Source: Commensalibacter nepenthis (lineage in GTDB: Bacteria > Pseudomonadota > Alphaproteobacteria > Acetobacterales > Acetobacteraceae). Taken from it: a stretch of DNA of 64,000 nucleotides. Where the stretch lies: NCBI RefSeq assembly GCF_029953305.1, contig NZ_JASBAN010000001.1:1729001-1793000 (forward strand), in the 5' to 3' direction. Under the pieces are notes generated by a model, which made no database searches, was not told where the DNA came from, and was given only the letters and a program-made list of their open reading frames with translations. This document shows positions 34,505-43,679 of this stretch, one piece after another. Numbering within the stretch: position 1 is the stretch's first letter; every line of letters begins with the position of its first letter. Made by a program: the position numbers and the translations under genes.

Positions 34505-36097
34505 ATGCGAATGAAAATACGCACAAGATTTTTAATACAGCCTTGTTGCTTGTTATTCATGGGTACCACTTGTTTATTCCCTGTTTCAGAAAGTAAAGCG
34601 CAATCCTCTTTTTTTTCTTTCCCTCTTTTTCATAAAGCTGTGCAAGTTGGTCATTCTCAGCGTGTACCAGAAAGCTTTGCTGATTTAGCAGAAAAATTAT
34701 TACCAACCGTGGTGAATATTTCGTCGAGTAAAGTGTTAAAACCCGGTCAAACAACAGATGATGATGAAGATGAGGACAGTGATGAAGGCGATGATGAGAG
34801 TAATGCTGCCCCGGATCCTAATTCTCCGTTTGAAAAATTTTTTCGAAATTATATGAATAATCGTGGTATTCCTGATGATGGCAATAATCATTTACAGGCA
34901 TTGGGATCAGGATTTGTGGTCGATCCAGCAGGGTGGATTGTAACCAATTATCACGTGATTAAAGATGCAGACCAAATTACCGTCACGTTGCAAAATAATC
35001 ATATGTTGAAAGCAACGTTAAAAGGGGTAGATGAGCGAACAGACCTAGCATTATTGAAAATCAATCCAAAAACGCCTTTGACCGCCACCTCTTTTGGTAA
35101 TAGCGATCAATCAAGAGTAGGGGACTGGGTATTGGCAATTGGTAACCCGTATGGGTTATCAGGAACAGTAACCTCGGGTATTATTTCCTCTCGTGGGCGA
35201 GATATTGAGCAAGGACCCTATGACGATTTTATTCAAACCGATGCCCCGATCAATAAGGGGAATTCTGGTGGTCCTTTATTTAATATGAAGGGTGAGGTTG
35301 TTGGCATTAATACTGCTATTTTCTCTCCTTCTGGGGGATCAATCGGAATTGCTTTTGCTATTCCTTCCAATGAAGCCAAAGGCATTATTGATCAATTAAA
35401 AAAATCCGGTAAAGTCGCCAGAGGTTGGGTGGGTATTCGTATCCAAGAGGTCAGCGAAACCATCGCAGATAGTTTAAATATCCAACCATTCCAAGGGGCT
35501 TTGGTGGTACAAGTCGACCCCAATGGTCCAGCTGCAAAAGCAGGGATTAAAGCAGGGGATGTGATTCAAACTCTGGATGGAAATAATGTAACTGCGCATA
35601 CGATGCCTCGTCTGGTTGCGCAAATGGCTGCTGAAACCAAAGCAACCATAGGGATATTAAGGCAAGGTAAAAAACTCGATTTACCTATTCTTATTGCCAG
35701 CCTACCTGATGATGGTGCTGCGCAACCTGATACACATCACGATGCTCAAAATGAAAAAGAGAAAATCTTTTTATTAAAAGATTTAGGTGTTTCAGTCAGT
35801 AACATGACTGATCTTTTAAGACAAAAATACAATCTTTCTGAAAAACAACAAGGGGTCATTATTGTTGGTATCGATAGCCGTAAAGGCAAAAATCAAAGTG
35901 ATTTAAAGGTCGGCGATGTGATTATTGGTACGAATAAAAGTAATATTACACAGACCGCCGAATTACAAAAAGAAATTACTTTGTTTAAACAAGAAGCAAA
36001 GAAAAAAAATCAACAAAAACCAACGATGTTACTTCTGATTCAAAGTGGCAATGCTATGCGTTGGATTGCGGTGCCTGTCAAAGATAGTAAAAAGTAA
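34505..36097 (+). CDS. Periplasmic HtrA/Deg serine protease (Do family)
   Basis: 530 residues. A signal peptide ends near residue 33 (ESKAQSS). The trypsin-like domain has the full triad: His150 in TNYHVI, Asp180 in ERTDLALLK, Ser254 in KGNSGGPLFN. Two PDZ domains follow (about 300-395 and 420-525), the second less typical. Before the protease domain there is an unusually acidic insert, DDDEDEDSDEGDDESNAA, around residues 85-102, where family members have their N-terminal LA-type loop. It degrades or refolds damaged envelope proteins and is normally induced by envelope or heat stress; no regulatory site was identified. DegP versus DegQ type cannot be decided. Confidence 0.93.
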   Translation: MRMKIRTRFLIQPCCLLFMGTTCLFPVSESKAQSSFFSFPLFHKAVQVGHSQRVPESFADLAEKLLPTVVNISSSKVLKPGQTTDDDEDEDSDEGDDESNAAPDPNSPFEKFFRNYMNNRGIPDDGNNHLQALGSGFVVDPAGWIVTNYHVIKDADQITVTLQNNHMLKATLKGVDERTDLALLKINPKTPLTATSFGNSDQSRVGDWVLAIGNPYGLSGTVTSGIISSRGRDIEQGPYDDFIQTDAPINKGNSGGPLFNMKGEVVGINTAIFSPSGGSIGIAFAIPSNEAKGIIDQLKKSGKVARGWVGIRIQEVSETIADSLNIQPFQGALVVQVDPNGPAAKAGIKAGDVIQTLDGNNVTAHTMPRLVAQMAAETKATIGILRQGKKLDLPILIASLPDDGAAQPDTHHDAQNEKEKIFLLKDLGVSVSNMTDLLRQKYNLSEKQQGVIIVGIDSRKGKNQSDLKVGDVIIGTNKSNITQTAELQKEITLFKQEAKKKNQQKPTMLLLIQSGNAMRWIAVPVKDSKK

Positions 36098-36143
36098 TGT
36101 GACTTGCTTTGAATAATGCAAGAACAAAGAAATGAACTTATAA

Positions 36144-37196
36144 ATGCGAAAGATTATGTTCTATAGTCTTAAAAAACGTGAAATCTATTCTGCTGTGCAA
36201 CAAAGTTTGCGCTTATTGCTCTCAATTGCTTTGTCTAGTTTGATAGCGTATGTTTGCAGATTGCATGAGCCTTATTGGGCGTTGATTACCTCGGTCATTG
36301 TAACGCAAAGTCGTATTGTGCAAACGATTCAGACCAGTCAAGATCAGATCGTTGGCTCTTTGATTGGTGGGGTGGCTGGGTTAATTGCTATTGTTTTAGA
36401 AAATTACTCACAATGGTCGTCGTTGATCGTGTTTACGATTGTGATTATTCCAATGGTTGCTTTGGTTGCTTGGCGACCCTCTATGCGTTTGGGGGTTGTC
36501 ACTTTGGCGGTGGTGTTTTTATTTCCGTCTCCTGGTGGGATGTTTGAGCGTCCTTTTGACCGTATAATGGCCATTATTGTTGGGGTGATTGCGTCTCTTG
36601 CTGCCAGTTATTTTATTTTACGTCCACAAGCACGATGCAATGCGTTTATTCATGCTAAGGTTGCGTTTGATAAATTACATATATTGCTACATTCTGTTTT
36701 AACGTCCCATATCATATGGGAAGAAGTTGAATCAATGAATGACGATGTTGCCTCTGAATTACGTGATTTAGCTAGTGAAATCGCCGAAGCACGCAAAGAG
36801 CATCCAAATTATACGCTGGAACATTCAGACCCTACATTGGTAAAAGTCTATCCAATATTAAGGCGTTTACAAAGTGATAGTATTTTTGTTGCCAGAGCAA
36901 TGGATGAATATCACCAAATGTTACCCGATGAAACAAGGGATGTTTTGAAAATCTCTTTGAATCAAGTGTTTGAAAGATTTATTCAGCTTTGTAACGAGCA
37001 GGCAGATCATAGCGAACCATTTTTCTGTTCTATTCAAGCAGCCAATGATTTTGAAGCAATGATAGAGCCTATCTTAAAAGAAATCAAAGAAAATTGCCCA
37101 AAAACCATTCAATTTACACTGGAAGCATTGTGTCATGATTTGATTCTTGGGCATGATGTATTTATGCTATCAAAAAAGCTAAGAGCGTTTTCTTAG
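36144..37196 (+). CDS. FUSC-family inner-membrane protein
   Basis: 350 residues. About six helices occupy the first 165 residues (LRLLLSIALSSLIAYVC, YWALITSVIVTQSR, and so on), followed by a long soluble, mostly helical half. The pattern HEPYWALITSVIVTQ and a GS.IGG.AGLIA repeat are the FUSC signature shared by aromatic-acid exporters (AaeB) and YccS-like proteins. Transport of aromatic acids is possible but not shown. Starts at 36144 and 36156 are both reasonable. It follows the HtrA gene after 46 bases and could be co-transcribed. Confidence 0.75.
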   Translation: MRKIMFYSLKKREIYSAVQQSLRLLLSIALSSLIAYVCRLHEPYWALITSVIVTQSRIVQTIQTSQDQIVGSLIGGVAGLIAIVLENYSQWSSLIVFTIVIIPMVALVAWRPSMRLGVVTLAVVFLFPSPGGMFERPFDRIMAIIVGVIASLAASYFILRPQARCNAFIHAKVAFDKLHILLHSVLTSHIIWEEVESMNDDVASELRDLASEIAEARKEHPNYTLEHSDPTLVKVYPILRRLQSDSIFVARAMDEYHQMLPDETRDVLKISLNQVFERFIQLCNEQADHSEPFFCSIQAANDFEAMIEPILKEIKENCPKTIQFTLEALCHDLILGHDVFMLSKKLRAFS

Positions 37197-37202
37197 GAAA
37201 TT

Positions 37203-37418
37203 TTATTTATATTTATTGATTTCGTCATCTGTCAGATGTCTGGCTTCATCAACCAGCATTACAGGGATTCCTTCTTTAATCGGATACGCCAGAGCAGCGT
37301 TACAACTAATCAGTTCGTTTTTTTCTTTATCGTAAATCAAAGCACCTTTTGTTAGAGGACATACTAGAATTGAGAGTAGACGTGGATCAATAGGAGGGGA
37401 TGAGGTTTGTTCTGTCAT
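37203..37418 (-). CDS. Trm112-family protein
   Basis: 71 residues. [21 protein letters not shown] and [24 protein letters not shown] are the standard Trm112/YcaR core. In eukaryotes Trm112 activates methyltransferases of tRNA, rRNA and release factors; bacterial homologues are less studied. Only two of the usual zinc cysteines are evident (VCPL and SCNA), common in bacterial members. It follows the CnoX gene on the same strand, 84 bases apart, an arrangement seen in other alphaproteobacteria. Confidence 0.88.
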   Translation of the reverse strand: MTEQTSSPPIDPRLLSILVCPLTKGALIYDKEKNELISCNAALAYPIKEGIPVMLVDEARHLTDDEINKYK

Positions 37419-37502
37419 GAGAGCCTTGTGATTTGTTGAATGGGTTGCAGAAAAATTAAAGAATAGAGCAAGATATCTATTTGCTCTATTTTATTATCGA
37501 TA

Positions 37503-38477
37503 TTATGAAAAGAGGAGGCTGGATAAACGTCTTCTTGCTTCTAAAGTCGATGGATCATCCAATCCCCATGCTTCAAAAAGACGGAGAAGTTGTTTTTTAG
37601 CAGCTTCATCATTCCAACTGCGATCTTTTTTTACGATTTCTAATAATTCATTTGCAGCCTCTTTGCGTTTTCCAGCTGCATTATAGGCAGTTGCGAGATC
37701 ATAGCGTGCTTGGTGATCGTCAGGATTAGCAGAAACATTATCGAGAAACGTTTGGAATTCACTTTGTGCTTTTTGTCCTTCTATAGCAAGGTCAATCGCA
37801 GCTTGTGCGCCTGTAATCTCACCATTTTCAAGTAAATTTTCAGGAACTTGTTCAATGACTTCTTGTGCAGCCTCTGGACCAGAATGAGCCAATAATGCGC
37901 GAATCATTCCCCCCCAAGCCTCTGGTTTTTCTGGGTCAAGTTCTAATGCTTGAGAATACGCCCCCATTGCTTCTTCATATTGATTATTGTCAAGGAATTC
38001 TTTTCCTTGTTCAATGAAATCTTCACTAGGCATAGCGCTGCCAGCTGCTTTCAAAACCTGATCGATGAATTTTTGAATAGCACTTTCAGGTTGAACTCCT
38101 TGGAATAAATCAATAATCTGACCTTGCCAAAAAGCGGCAACGACAGGGATCGATTGAATGGGTAGACCCACTTGCATTAATTGTTGCGTTAAGGCTGGGT
38201 TTTCATCAATATTGAGTTTAACCAGTTTAATTCGCCCTTTGGCAGCAATCACAACTTTTTCAAGAACAGGGGTTAGCTGTTTACAAGGAGAGCACCAATC
38301 TGCCCAGAAGTCTACCAGCACAGGGATGGTTTTACTGCCGTCTAGTACTTCCTGCATAAAGTTATTTTGATTGCCATCGATAATCATATGTTGAGTTGAT
38401 TGAGCGCTAGTAACTGCAGAGCCATCTTCTGATAAGAGTTGTGCAGGCGAGGGTGAAGAATTGTTAAAAGGCGTCAT
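37503..38477 (-). CDS. cnoX: Thioredoxin-TPR co-chaperone CnoX (YbbN)
   Basis: 324 residues. A thioredoxin domain (about 35-140) has the active site DFWADWCSPCKQL with both cysteines, unlike the redox-dead E. coli YbbN (SxxC). It is followed by a TPR-like C-terminal half (YEEAMGAYSQALELDPEKPEAWGGM, quoted in parts). Such proteins are holdases that protect substrates from over-oxidation and pass them to chaperonins. The intact CXXC suggests added thiol-reducing activity, as described for alphaproteobacterial CnoX. It precedes the Trm112 gene. Confidence 0.9.
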   Translation of the reverse strand: MTPFNNSSPSPAQLLSEDGSAVTSAQSTQHMIIDGNQNNFMQEVLDGSKTIPVLVDFWADWCSPCKQLTPVLEKVVIAAKGRIKLVKLNIDENPALTQQLMQVGLPIQSIPVVAAFWQGQIIDLFQGVQPESAIQKFIDQVLKAAGSAMPSEDFIEQGKEFLDNNQYEEAMGAYSQALELDPEKPEAWGGMIRALLAHSGPEAAQEVIEQVPENLLENGEITGAQAAIDLAIEGQKAQSEFQTFLDNVSANPDDHQARYDLATAYNAAGKRKEAANELLEIVKKDRSWNDEAAKKQLLRLFEAWGLDDPSTLEARRRLSSLLFS

Positions 38478-38699
38478 AGAGTTCTGTTATCCCGTATATA
38501 AAGAGGTATATTTAAAATGATACCAAGTATCATGTCTTTAAAGAATAAAATGTGCGTTAATACAATTCAATCCCAAAGTATTTGTTTCTATTATATCAAT
38601 AAGGGCATAGAGAAACAAAAGTAAAAATTTTTTTAATTTTTTAATTTTTCTCTTGCAAGGTTTTTAAAAATCTCTTAAAAGCAATTTACGCAATGTAAA

Positions 38700-38774
38700 G
38701 CGGGCGTAGCTCAGGGGTAGAGCACAACCTTGCCAAGGTTGGGGTCGTGGGTTCGAATCCCATCGCCCGCTCCA
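38700..38774 (+). tRNA. tRNA-Gly (GCC), copy 1, CCA encoded
   Basis: Acceptor GCGGGCG pairs with CGCCCGC, the D-arm has GCTCAGGGGTAGAGC, the anticodon stem-loop CAACCTTGCCAAGGTTG has anticodon GCC, and the T-arm has GTGGGTTCGAATCCCAT. CCA is encoded. Identical to the copy at 39542; the identity extends a few bases into both flanks (AG before, GATT after). Confidence 0.97.
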
Positions 38775-38942
38775 GATTATCAAATCTGCAGCGATTTTCC
38801 ATGGAATTAATTTAACAGCATTTATTATATAATCGTGTTCTGTTCAATATTATCGTAACATTTTCGCAATGTTTGATTTGGCTATTAATTCCATATTCTA
38901 AAATAATCATATTTTTTACACTGTTCTTTTGAGAGAGTTATA

Positions 38943-39489
38943 ATGGATTTTAATATAAGCAGCAAAATACTTGAGAGAATGTGCGAAACTGTAGAAAAAG
39001 CTGGTATAGCTATATTCAGACCTTGGGTAATGAAAAGGGATGCAAAGGCACGTTTATATATAGAAAATTTGGATAAACTATCAAATATTCAGTACCAACA
39101 TTGATTCTATTGAAAAAATTTTAGCTCAAGATCCAACCTCTATAGATGTCGATGCAAGAGTTACAAAAGAGCCTTATTTCAATGCAATAACGTATCAAAT
39201 AACAGAAAATATGGTGCAAAGAGAATTTCAAAAAGAAATTAATCTTGCCAATACATTAAAGGTTACAGCAGAAATTCTGTTATAAGATGATTGCTTTGTT
39301 TTTACGCATGATAATCGTAATGAAAAATTAATATTTAACAATTGCAAACCTACAAAGTTAGGAGAAGAGCTATATAGTTTATGCTGTGTTGAAATGGATA
39401 GAGATTATCTAAATTACGTTATTCAATCATTAGCGGAACAAGGTTTGAAGCAACTTCCTCAAAATGAGATAAAATTAGATTTTAAATAA
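38943..39489 (+). pseudogene. Decayed DUF2806-like gene
   Basis: From the ATG at 38943 the frame reads MDFNISSKILERMCETVEKA, then GIAIFRPWVMKRDAKARLY, and stops at about 39104. A shifted frame continues NIDSIEKILAQDP and MVQREFQKEINLANTLKVTA, meets a TAA at about 39285, then resumes as TKLGEELYSLCCVEMDRDYL and ends at 39489. The N-terminal helix, the QKNL-like middle (QREFQKEINLANTL) and the LT..G.EL C-terminus recall DUF2806 proteins, with the central part deleted. At least one frameshift, one stop and one internal deletion. Family match is from memory and moderate. It lies between the two tRNA-Gly copies. Confidence 0.5.
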
Positions 39490-39541
39490 TTACCCTCTTG
39501 CATAACTATAAAAAATATCGTAAATAACCTCTACGTTCAGA

Positions 39542-39616
39542 GCGGGCGTAGCTCAGGGGTAGAGCACAACCTTGCCAAGGTTGGGGTCGTGGGTTCGAAT
39601 CCCATCGCCCGCTCCA
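39542..39616 (+). tRNA. tRNA-Gly (GCC), copy 2, CCA encoded
   Basis: Base-for-base identical to the gene at 38700-38774, same strand, 842 bases away. Either an ordinary tandem duplicate or one half regenerated by integration of a small element at the tRNA 3' end. Confidence 0.97.
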
Positions 39617-39746
39617 GATTTGTTTATGCTTTTATTAATAAAGCACTTATTAAAGATTCTAATCATTGCTAAAATAGTGAGTTTTTTAACCTTTGATTAT
39701 CTGCATAAATTCATAAATGTCTGATAAGGATGTGACCTTGGATTTT

Positions 39747-39995
39747 ATGACAGAAAAAGAATTATTAGAAATTCGAGAGCGATGTGATAAAGCGACCAAA
39801 GGTCCTTGGGTATCTTATGTTGAGAGTAGAGAGTATGGATATGGGTCTAACTTTATCATGACAGATGGCGAAGACATTGAATGATGAGCTGCAATGATCG
39901 TCGATTAAGGTTTTATCGCTTATGCTCGGCAAGATATTCCAAAGTTATTGTAAGAAATTAAATGCTTAAAACAACAATTGGCAATGTTAAAATAA
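39747..39995 (+). pseudogene. Truncated small immunity-like protein gene
   Basis: From the ATG at 39747 the frame reads MTEKELLEIRERCDKATKGP, WVSYVESREYGYGSNFIMTD, GEDIE and stops at 39884. A shifted frame downstream reads GFIAYARQDIPKLL and CLKQQLAMLK to 39995. This pattern (ELLEIRERC.AATPGPW ... GSNFIM ... GEDIEL ... D..FIA.ARQDIP.L) is a common small protein found near toxin loci and thought to be an immunity protein; the link is from memory. Here about twenty codons are lost at the join. Not expected to function. Confidence 0.55.
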
Positions 39996-40049
39996 TTCAT
40001 TTTTACCGATATAAAAATTATTCTATATCGGCAAAAAGTAAAATGACTA

Positions 40050-41324
40050 TTATATAATAGCCAATGCTTGCTCTAAATCAGCAATAATATCTGCTGCATT
40101 TTCGATCCCTATAGATAAACGTACCACATCAGGACCTGCACCAGCAGCAATTTTTTGTGTATCTGTTAATTGACGGTGTGTTGTAGATGCTGGGTGAATA
40201 ACCAAAGAGCGTGTGTCTCCAATATTTGCCAATAATGAAAACAAACCTAGTTTGGATACGAATTGAACACATGCGTCATATCCGCCTTTGATCCCAAATG
40301 TAAACACGGAACCTGCACCATTAGGAGCGTATTGTTGTTGTAATGCATGATATGGGTTGCTTTTTAACCCAGAATAAGAAACCCAGGATACTTTTGGGTG
40401 ATTTTCTAGGAAGGTTGCGACCGAGAGTGCATTATCACAATGGCGTTGCATTCGTAATGGTAAGGTTTCTACACCTGTTAGGATAAGAAATGCATTAAAT
40501 GGTGAGATTGTTGGTCCTAAGTCGCGCATTCCAAGGATGCGTGCGGTTAATGCAAATGCCATATTTCCAAACGCATCACTGGCAACTAAACCTGCATAAT
40601 CTGGACGAGGCTCTGTAATTTTTGGATATTTTCCTGATTGTTTCCAATCAAAATTACCACCATCAACGATGATGCCACCCATCGAATTGCCATGACCACC
40701 AATAAATTTGGTCAAAGAATGTACGACAATATTTGCCCCATGCTCAAATGGACGAATGAGGTAAGGGGTCGCCATCGTATTATCGACGATTAAGGGAATA
40801 TTGTGTTTTTGAGCGATTTTGGCAATTTTCTTAATATCAACAACGATCCCTCCTGGATTAGCAAAACTTTCGATGAAAATAGCACGGGTGCGATCGTTAA
40901 TTTGAGCTTCAAATGTTGAGGCATCATTTGCATCAGCAAAGCGCACATGCCAATCAAATGATTTAAATGTATGGGTAAATTGATTAATCGATCCGCCGTA
41001 AAGTTGTCGTGCAGCAATAAAATTATCACCAGGTTCCATTAATGTTTGAAAAGCTAAAAATTCAGCTGCATGACCTGATGCGGTTGCTAGGGCTGCGCTG
41101 CCTCCTTCTAAAGCTGCAATGCGTTCCTCTAGAACAGCTTGAGTAGGGTTCGTGATACGACTGTAAATATTTCCAGGATCAGATAAAGCAAAACGATTGG
41201 CAGCTTGATCGACATCGTCAAAAACATAAGCTGTCGTTTGGTAAATAGGCGTTGCGCGCGCGCCTGTGGTCGGATCGGGTGCGGCACCAGCATGCACGGA
41301 TAGGGTTTCAAATTTTTGTTTCAT
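40050..41324 (-). CDS. metY: O-acetylhomoserine sulfhydrylase / aminocarboxypropyltransferase
   Basis: 424 residues, the longer Cys/Met-metabolism PLP enzyme type. The N-terminus ETLSVHAGAAPDPTTGARATPIYQTTAYVFDD (quoted in part: HAGAAPDPTTGARATPIYQT) is diagnostic of MetY. The PLP lysine lies in VHSLTKFIGGHGNSMGG, and FSLLANIGDTRSLVIHPASTTH near the end binds the carboxylate. It makes homocysteine or methionine precursors from O-acetylhomoserine and sulfide. No metX or other met gene is adjacent. The 433 bases on its 3' side hold only the immunity-like remnant. Confidence 0.94.
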   Translation of the reverse strand: MKQKFETLSVHAGAAPDPTTGARATPIYQTTAYVFDDVDQAANRFALSDPGNIYSRITNPTQAVLEERIAALEGGSAALATASGHAAEFLAFQTLMEPGDNFIAARQLYGGSINQFTHTFKSFDWHVRFADANDASTFEAQINDRTRAIFIESFANPGGIVVDIKKIAKIAQKHNIPLIVDNTMATPYLIRPFEHGANIVVHSLTKFIGGHGNSMGGIIVDGGNFDWKQSGKYPKITEPRPDYAGLVASDAFGNMAFALTARILGMRDLGPTISPFNAFLILTGVETLPLRMQRHCDNALSVATFLENHPKVSWVSYSGLKSNPYHALQQQYAPNGAGSVFTFGIKGGYDACVQFVSKLGLFSLLANIGDTRSLVIHPASTTHRQLTDTQKIAAGAGPDVVRLSIGIENAADIIADLEQALAII

Positions 41325-41403
41325 TGTTGGTTCCTTTTATAAATTTATATAGTTGATACACTATAAGATAATAGGATTTTAAAATATTATAAATGGTAGA
41401 TTA

Positions 41404-41541
41404 ATGAATAAAATAAATTCTATTACATTTCTTTTTTATGATCCTTATTACACTCCAATTGATGATAATTTTTATATCGATGACGGCGATGATACATTGG
41501 TTTTTGAGGGTTCCTTACTGGTTACCAAAGAAGCACTATAA
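41404..41541 (+). pseudogene. Short truncated ORF, unknown
   Basis: 45 codons from the ATG at 41404: MNKINSITFLFYDPYYTPID, then DNFYIDDGDDTLVFEGSLLV and TKEAL. The sequence is well composed and acidic, but it stops abruptly; downstream shifted frames (for example MIEIKGKREFIQIDIIEFMT, to about 41664) look like its continuation. Probably a frameshifted small cytoplasmic protein, perhaps another immunity-type gene; no family is recognised. It occupies most of the 363-base gap upstream of metY. Confidence 0.35.
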
Positions 41542-41687
41542 GATTTTTACCAGGAATTATTATTGCTTTGATGGGTTCCAAATATGATAACAAGTGTGGA
41601 AAAATGATAGAGATTAAAGGTAAACGTGAGTTCATACAAATTGATATCATTGAATTTATGACGTAAGTTTAAAAAATTTCTAATCGA

Positions 41688-42296
41688 TTATTTTTTACTT
41701 TGTTTAGCCTGTGTCAGCATTTCGTATGAACGTGCAAAGTTTGTTTTAAAATAAATGATATCTGTTTCTGCTAATTTATTTTCTGCATAAGCACAGCTGA
41801 GTAAATAATCTTTGATTTCCTTGGGTAAATCGAGTTTTGTTGGAAATAAATCAGCTGTTGTTAAGGAACCAATGGGGGCGTTTTGAATAAGCTTGGTTGC
41901 TCTGTATTTTAATGGATATTCAATCCAATCATGATGGTTCCCGATCATTTCAATAATAACAGGATTATTTAACAAAGCATGGATAATTGTTGAATGCACC
42001 AAGTAATTTTGAAAATATAAATTCATGAAGATTGTTTTCTCTTCTGCGTCTTTGAAATCTTGGAAAATATAGAGAAAATCTGACGGTTTTTTAATGAAAT
42101 ACACACAGACATAATCAATCAGATAATCGCAACAAATACTCAAAGGGCTGTTATTGTCATTAACAGAACATTCTTTGACGGCATGATATAGGATTGTTGA
42201 AAAAACATCTTCTGCACACCATAGTTTTTGAACAAATTCTGGGTTTTGAAAAGATTGACGAATATAATTTTGGGGTGTTGTGGCTTGTTCTGCCAT
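41688..42296 (-). CDS. Hypothetical soluble protein
   Basis: 202 residues, acidic and Tyr/Phe-rich, no signal peptide or membrane helix. It begins MAEQATTPQNYIRQSFQNPE and has a mostly helical look (AEDVFSTILYHAVKECSV, TIIHALLNNPVIIEMIGNHH). Four cysteines are scattered with no metal motif. A good GGAAAACCC stretch lies before the ATG. No family recognised. It is divergent from the secreted nuclease gene; nothing indicates a joint role. Confidence 0.6.
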   Translation of the reverse strand: MAEQATTPQNYIRQSFQNPEFVQKLWCAEDVFSTILYHAVKECSVNDNNSPLSICCDYLIDYVCVYFIKKPSDFLYIFQDFKDAEEKTIFMNLYFQNYLVHSTIIHALLNNPVIIEMIGNHHDWIEYPLKYRATKLIQNAPIGSLTTADLFPTKLDLPKEIKDYLLSCAYAENKLAETDIIYFKTNFARSYEMLTQAKQSKK

Positions 42297-42477
42297 GGGT
42301 TTTCCTTGAGTGTTAAAACAAGTTGTTGATAATTTCTGACTATTTATAATGATATCTATTGAATTTTAATCTGTAAGAATTAATCATTATATGATACTCG
42401 GCTAAGACGAAAATATAGTGTATATTACAGCAAGAAAAATACATTCAAATGTTAAAATCTGATTGATAGGTGCTTTT

Positions 42478-43287
42478 TTGAAGAAAATATATATTGCTGC
42501 TTTATTCGGATTGTTGATAACAGTTCCAGCAAAGGCATATCTTGCTTGTCCATATGTTGTTCCTATGCCTTCTATCACCGCTTCATCAGCGCCATTAATC
42601 AATTCAGAGCCTACCCCATTGGCTGGTGAAGCAGATAAGAAAAATTGTGATAGCGGATATGCATGGGGATTTTCTACGAAAACGAACGTCAATGTCTATG
42701 CCGCGGAACATATAACCAAAGATCAAATACTCAAAGCTCGGGAAATGAGGCGTTTTGGAACATTTGATAACAGAGATCCTTTGATTCAAAATTATCGCAA
42801 TTCTGGATATGATCGGGGTCATATGGCACCAAGCGGAGATATGGGAGATTATGAATCTCAGGTCAAAACATTTGTGCCGCAAAATCTGGTGCCTCAGACA
42901 CGACAATTAAATAGTGGTAAATGGAATTGGATCGAAAACCAAACGCGCCAAATGGCGGTGCAAAATAGTGAAGTTTACGTTGTAACAGGTCCATATTTTC
43001 AAGGAAGAACGAAAAAAGTTGGTAAAGATAATCTGTGGGTGCCTTATGCAACATGGAAAGCCATTTATATTCCATCTTTGAAGCAAGCGGGGGTCTATTT
43101 TTGTCGTAATACACAAAAGCCAATATGTTATATCCAAACGGTGGCTTTCTTTACAGAAAAAACGGGAATTGATCCATTCCCAACATTGGCACACTCTATC
43201 AAAGAGCAAAAGCCAAATTTTCCAAAAATGGGAAAATATCAAAAAAAATCTAATTCACCTGGTAAGCATCAAAGATATAATTATTGA
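42478..43287 (+). CDS. Secreted DNA/RNA non-specific endonuclease (NUC1 type)
   Basis: 269 residues from the TTG at 42478, preferred over an earlier TTG because GATAGG sits seven bases upstream and a clean signal peptide follows (KKIYIAALFGLLITVPAKA). The catalytic motif YDRGHMAPSGDM gives the general-base His at about residue 115, and NLVPQTRQLNSGKWNWIE supplies the Mg-binding Asn about 30 residues later, as in Serratia nuclease and EndoG. Conserved VVTGPYF follows. It would degrade DNA and RNA in the periplasm or outside, for nutrient use or competition. The C-terminus is basic. It overlaps the next gene by one base. Confidence 0.88.
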   Translation: MKKIYIAALFGLLITVPAKAYLACPYVVPMPSITASSAPLINSEPTPLAGEADKKNCDSGYAWGFSTKTNVNVYAAEHITKDQILKAREMRRFGTFDNRDPLIQNYRNSGYDRGHMAPSGDMGDYESQVKTFVPQNLVPQTRQLNSGKWNWIENQTRQMAVQNSEVYVVTGPYFQGRTKKVGKDNLWVPYATWKAIYIPSLKQAGVYFCRNTQKPICYIQTVAFFTEKTGIDPFPTLAHSIKEQKPNFPKMGKYQKKSNSPGKHQRYNY

Positions 43288-43679
43288 TGCAAAAATACTC
43301 TCGATTATTAAGTATAATGGTGATGATATTGGCAAGCGCTGTCACGTTCCCTGTTGTTGCGCAATCAGACATGCATAGCCATATGGTGAGCAGCGAACTA
43401 CGTTATATTCAAGACAAAGCAAATGAGTTTTTAAATCATTATAATCAAGTGCATCATACAGATTGGCAGGCGCTTGCTTTGAACCCGAAAATGATGGTGT
43501 CTCAATGTGACGGTTCGATATCGGCAGCATGGGGGAGCAAGTTTATGAGTGGATATAAATCAACCATAGATGTGGAACGTTATAGTATTATTGTAACCTG
43601 TAAAAAAGACAGTAGAAATGTTGCTTGGTCAGTTGATGTTCCCACAACAAGACCTGACCATATTATTGTAAATCAATAA
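43287..43679 (+). CDS. Small exported protein coupled to the nuclease
   Basis: 130 residues from the ATG at 43287 (a TTG one codon earlier is possible). A signal peptide covers about residues 1-25 (SIMVMILASAVTFPVVAQS). The mature part has two cysteines (SQCDG, VTCKK) about 37 residues apart, likely a disulphide, and a helical start (ELRYIQDKANEFLNHYNQVH). The start overlaps the nuclease stop (TGATG), so translation is coupled. No family recognised. It could be a nuclease partner or inhibitor, but that rests on position alone. Confidence 0.6.
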   Translation: MQKYSRLLSIMVMILASAVTFPVVAQSDMHSHMVSSELRYIQDKANEFLNHYNQVHHTDWQALALNPKMMVSQCDGSISAAWGSKFMSGYKSTIDVERYSIIVTCKKDSRNVAWSVDVPTTRPDHIIVNQ

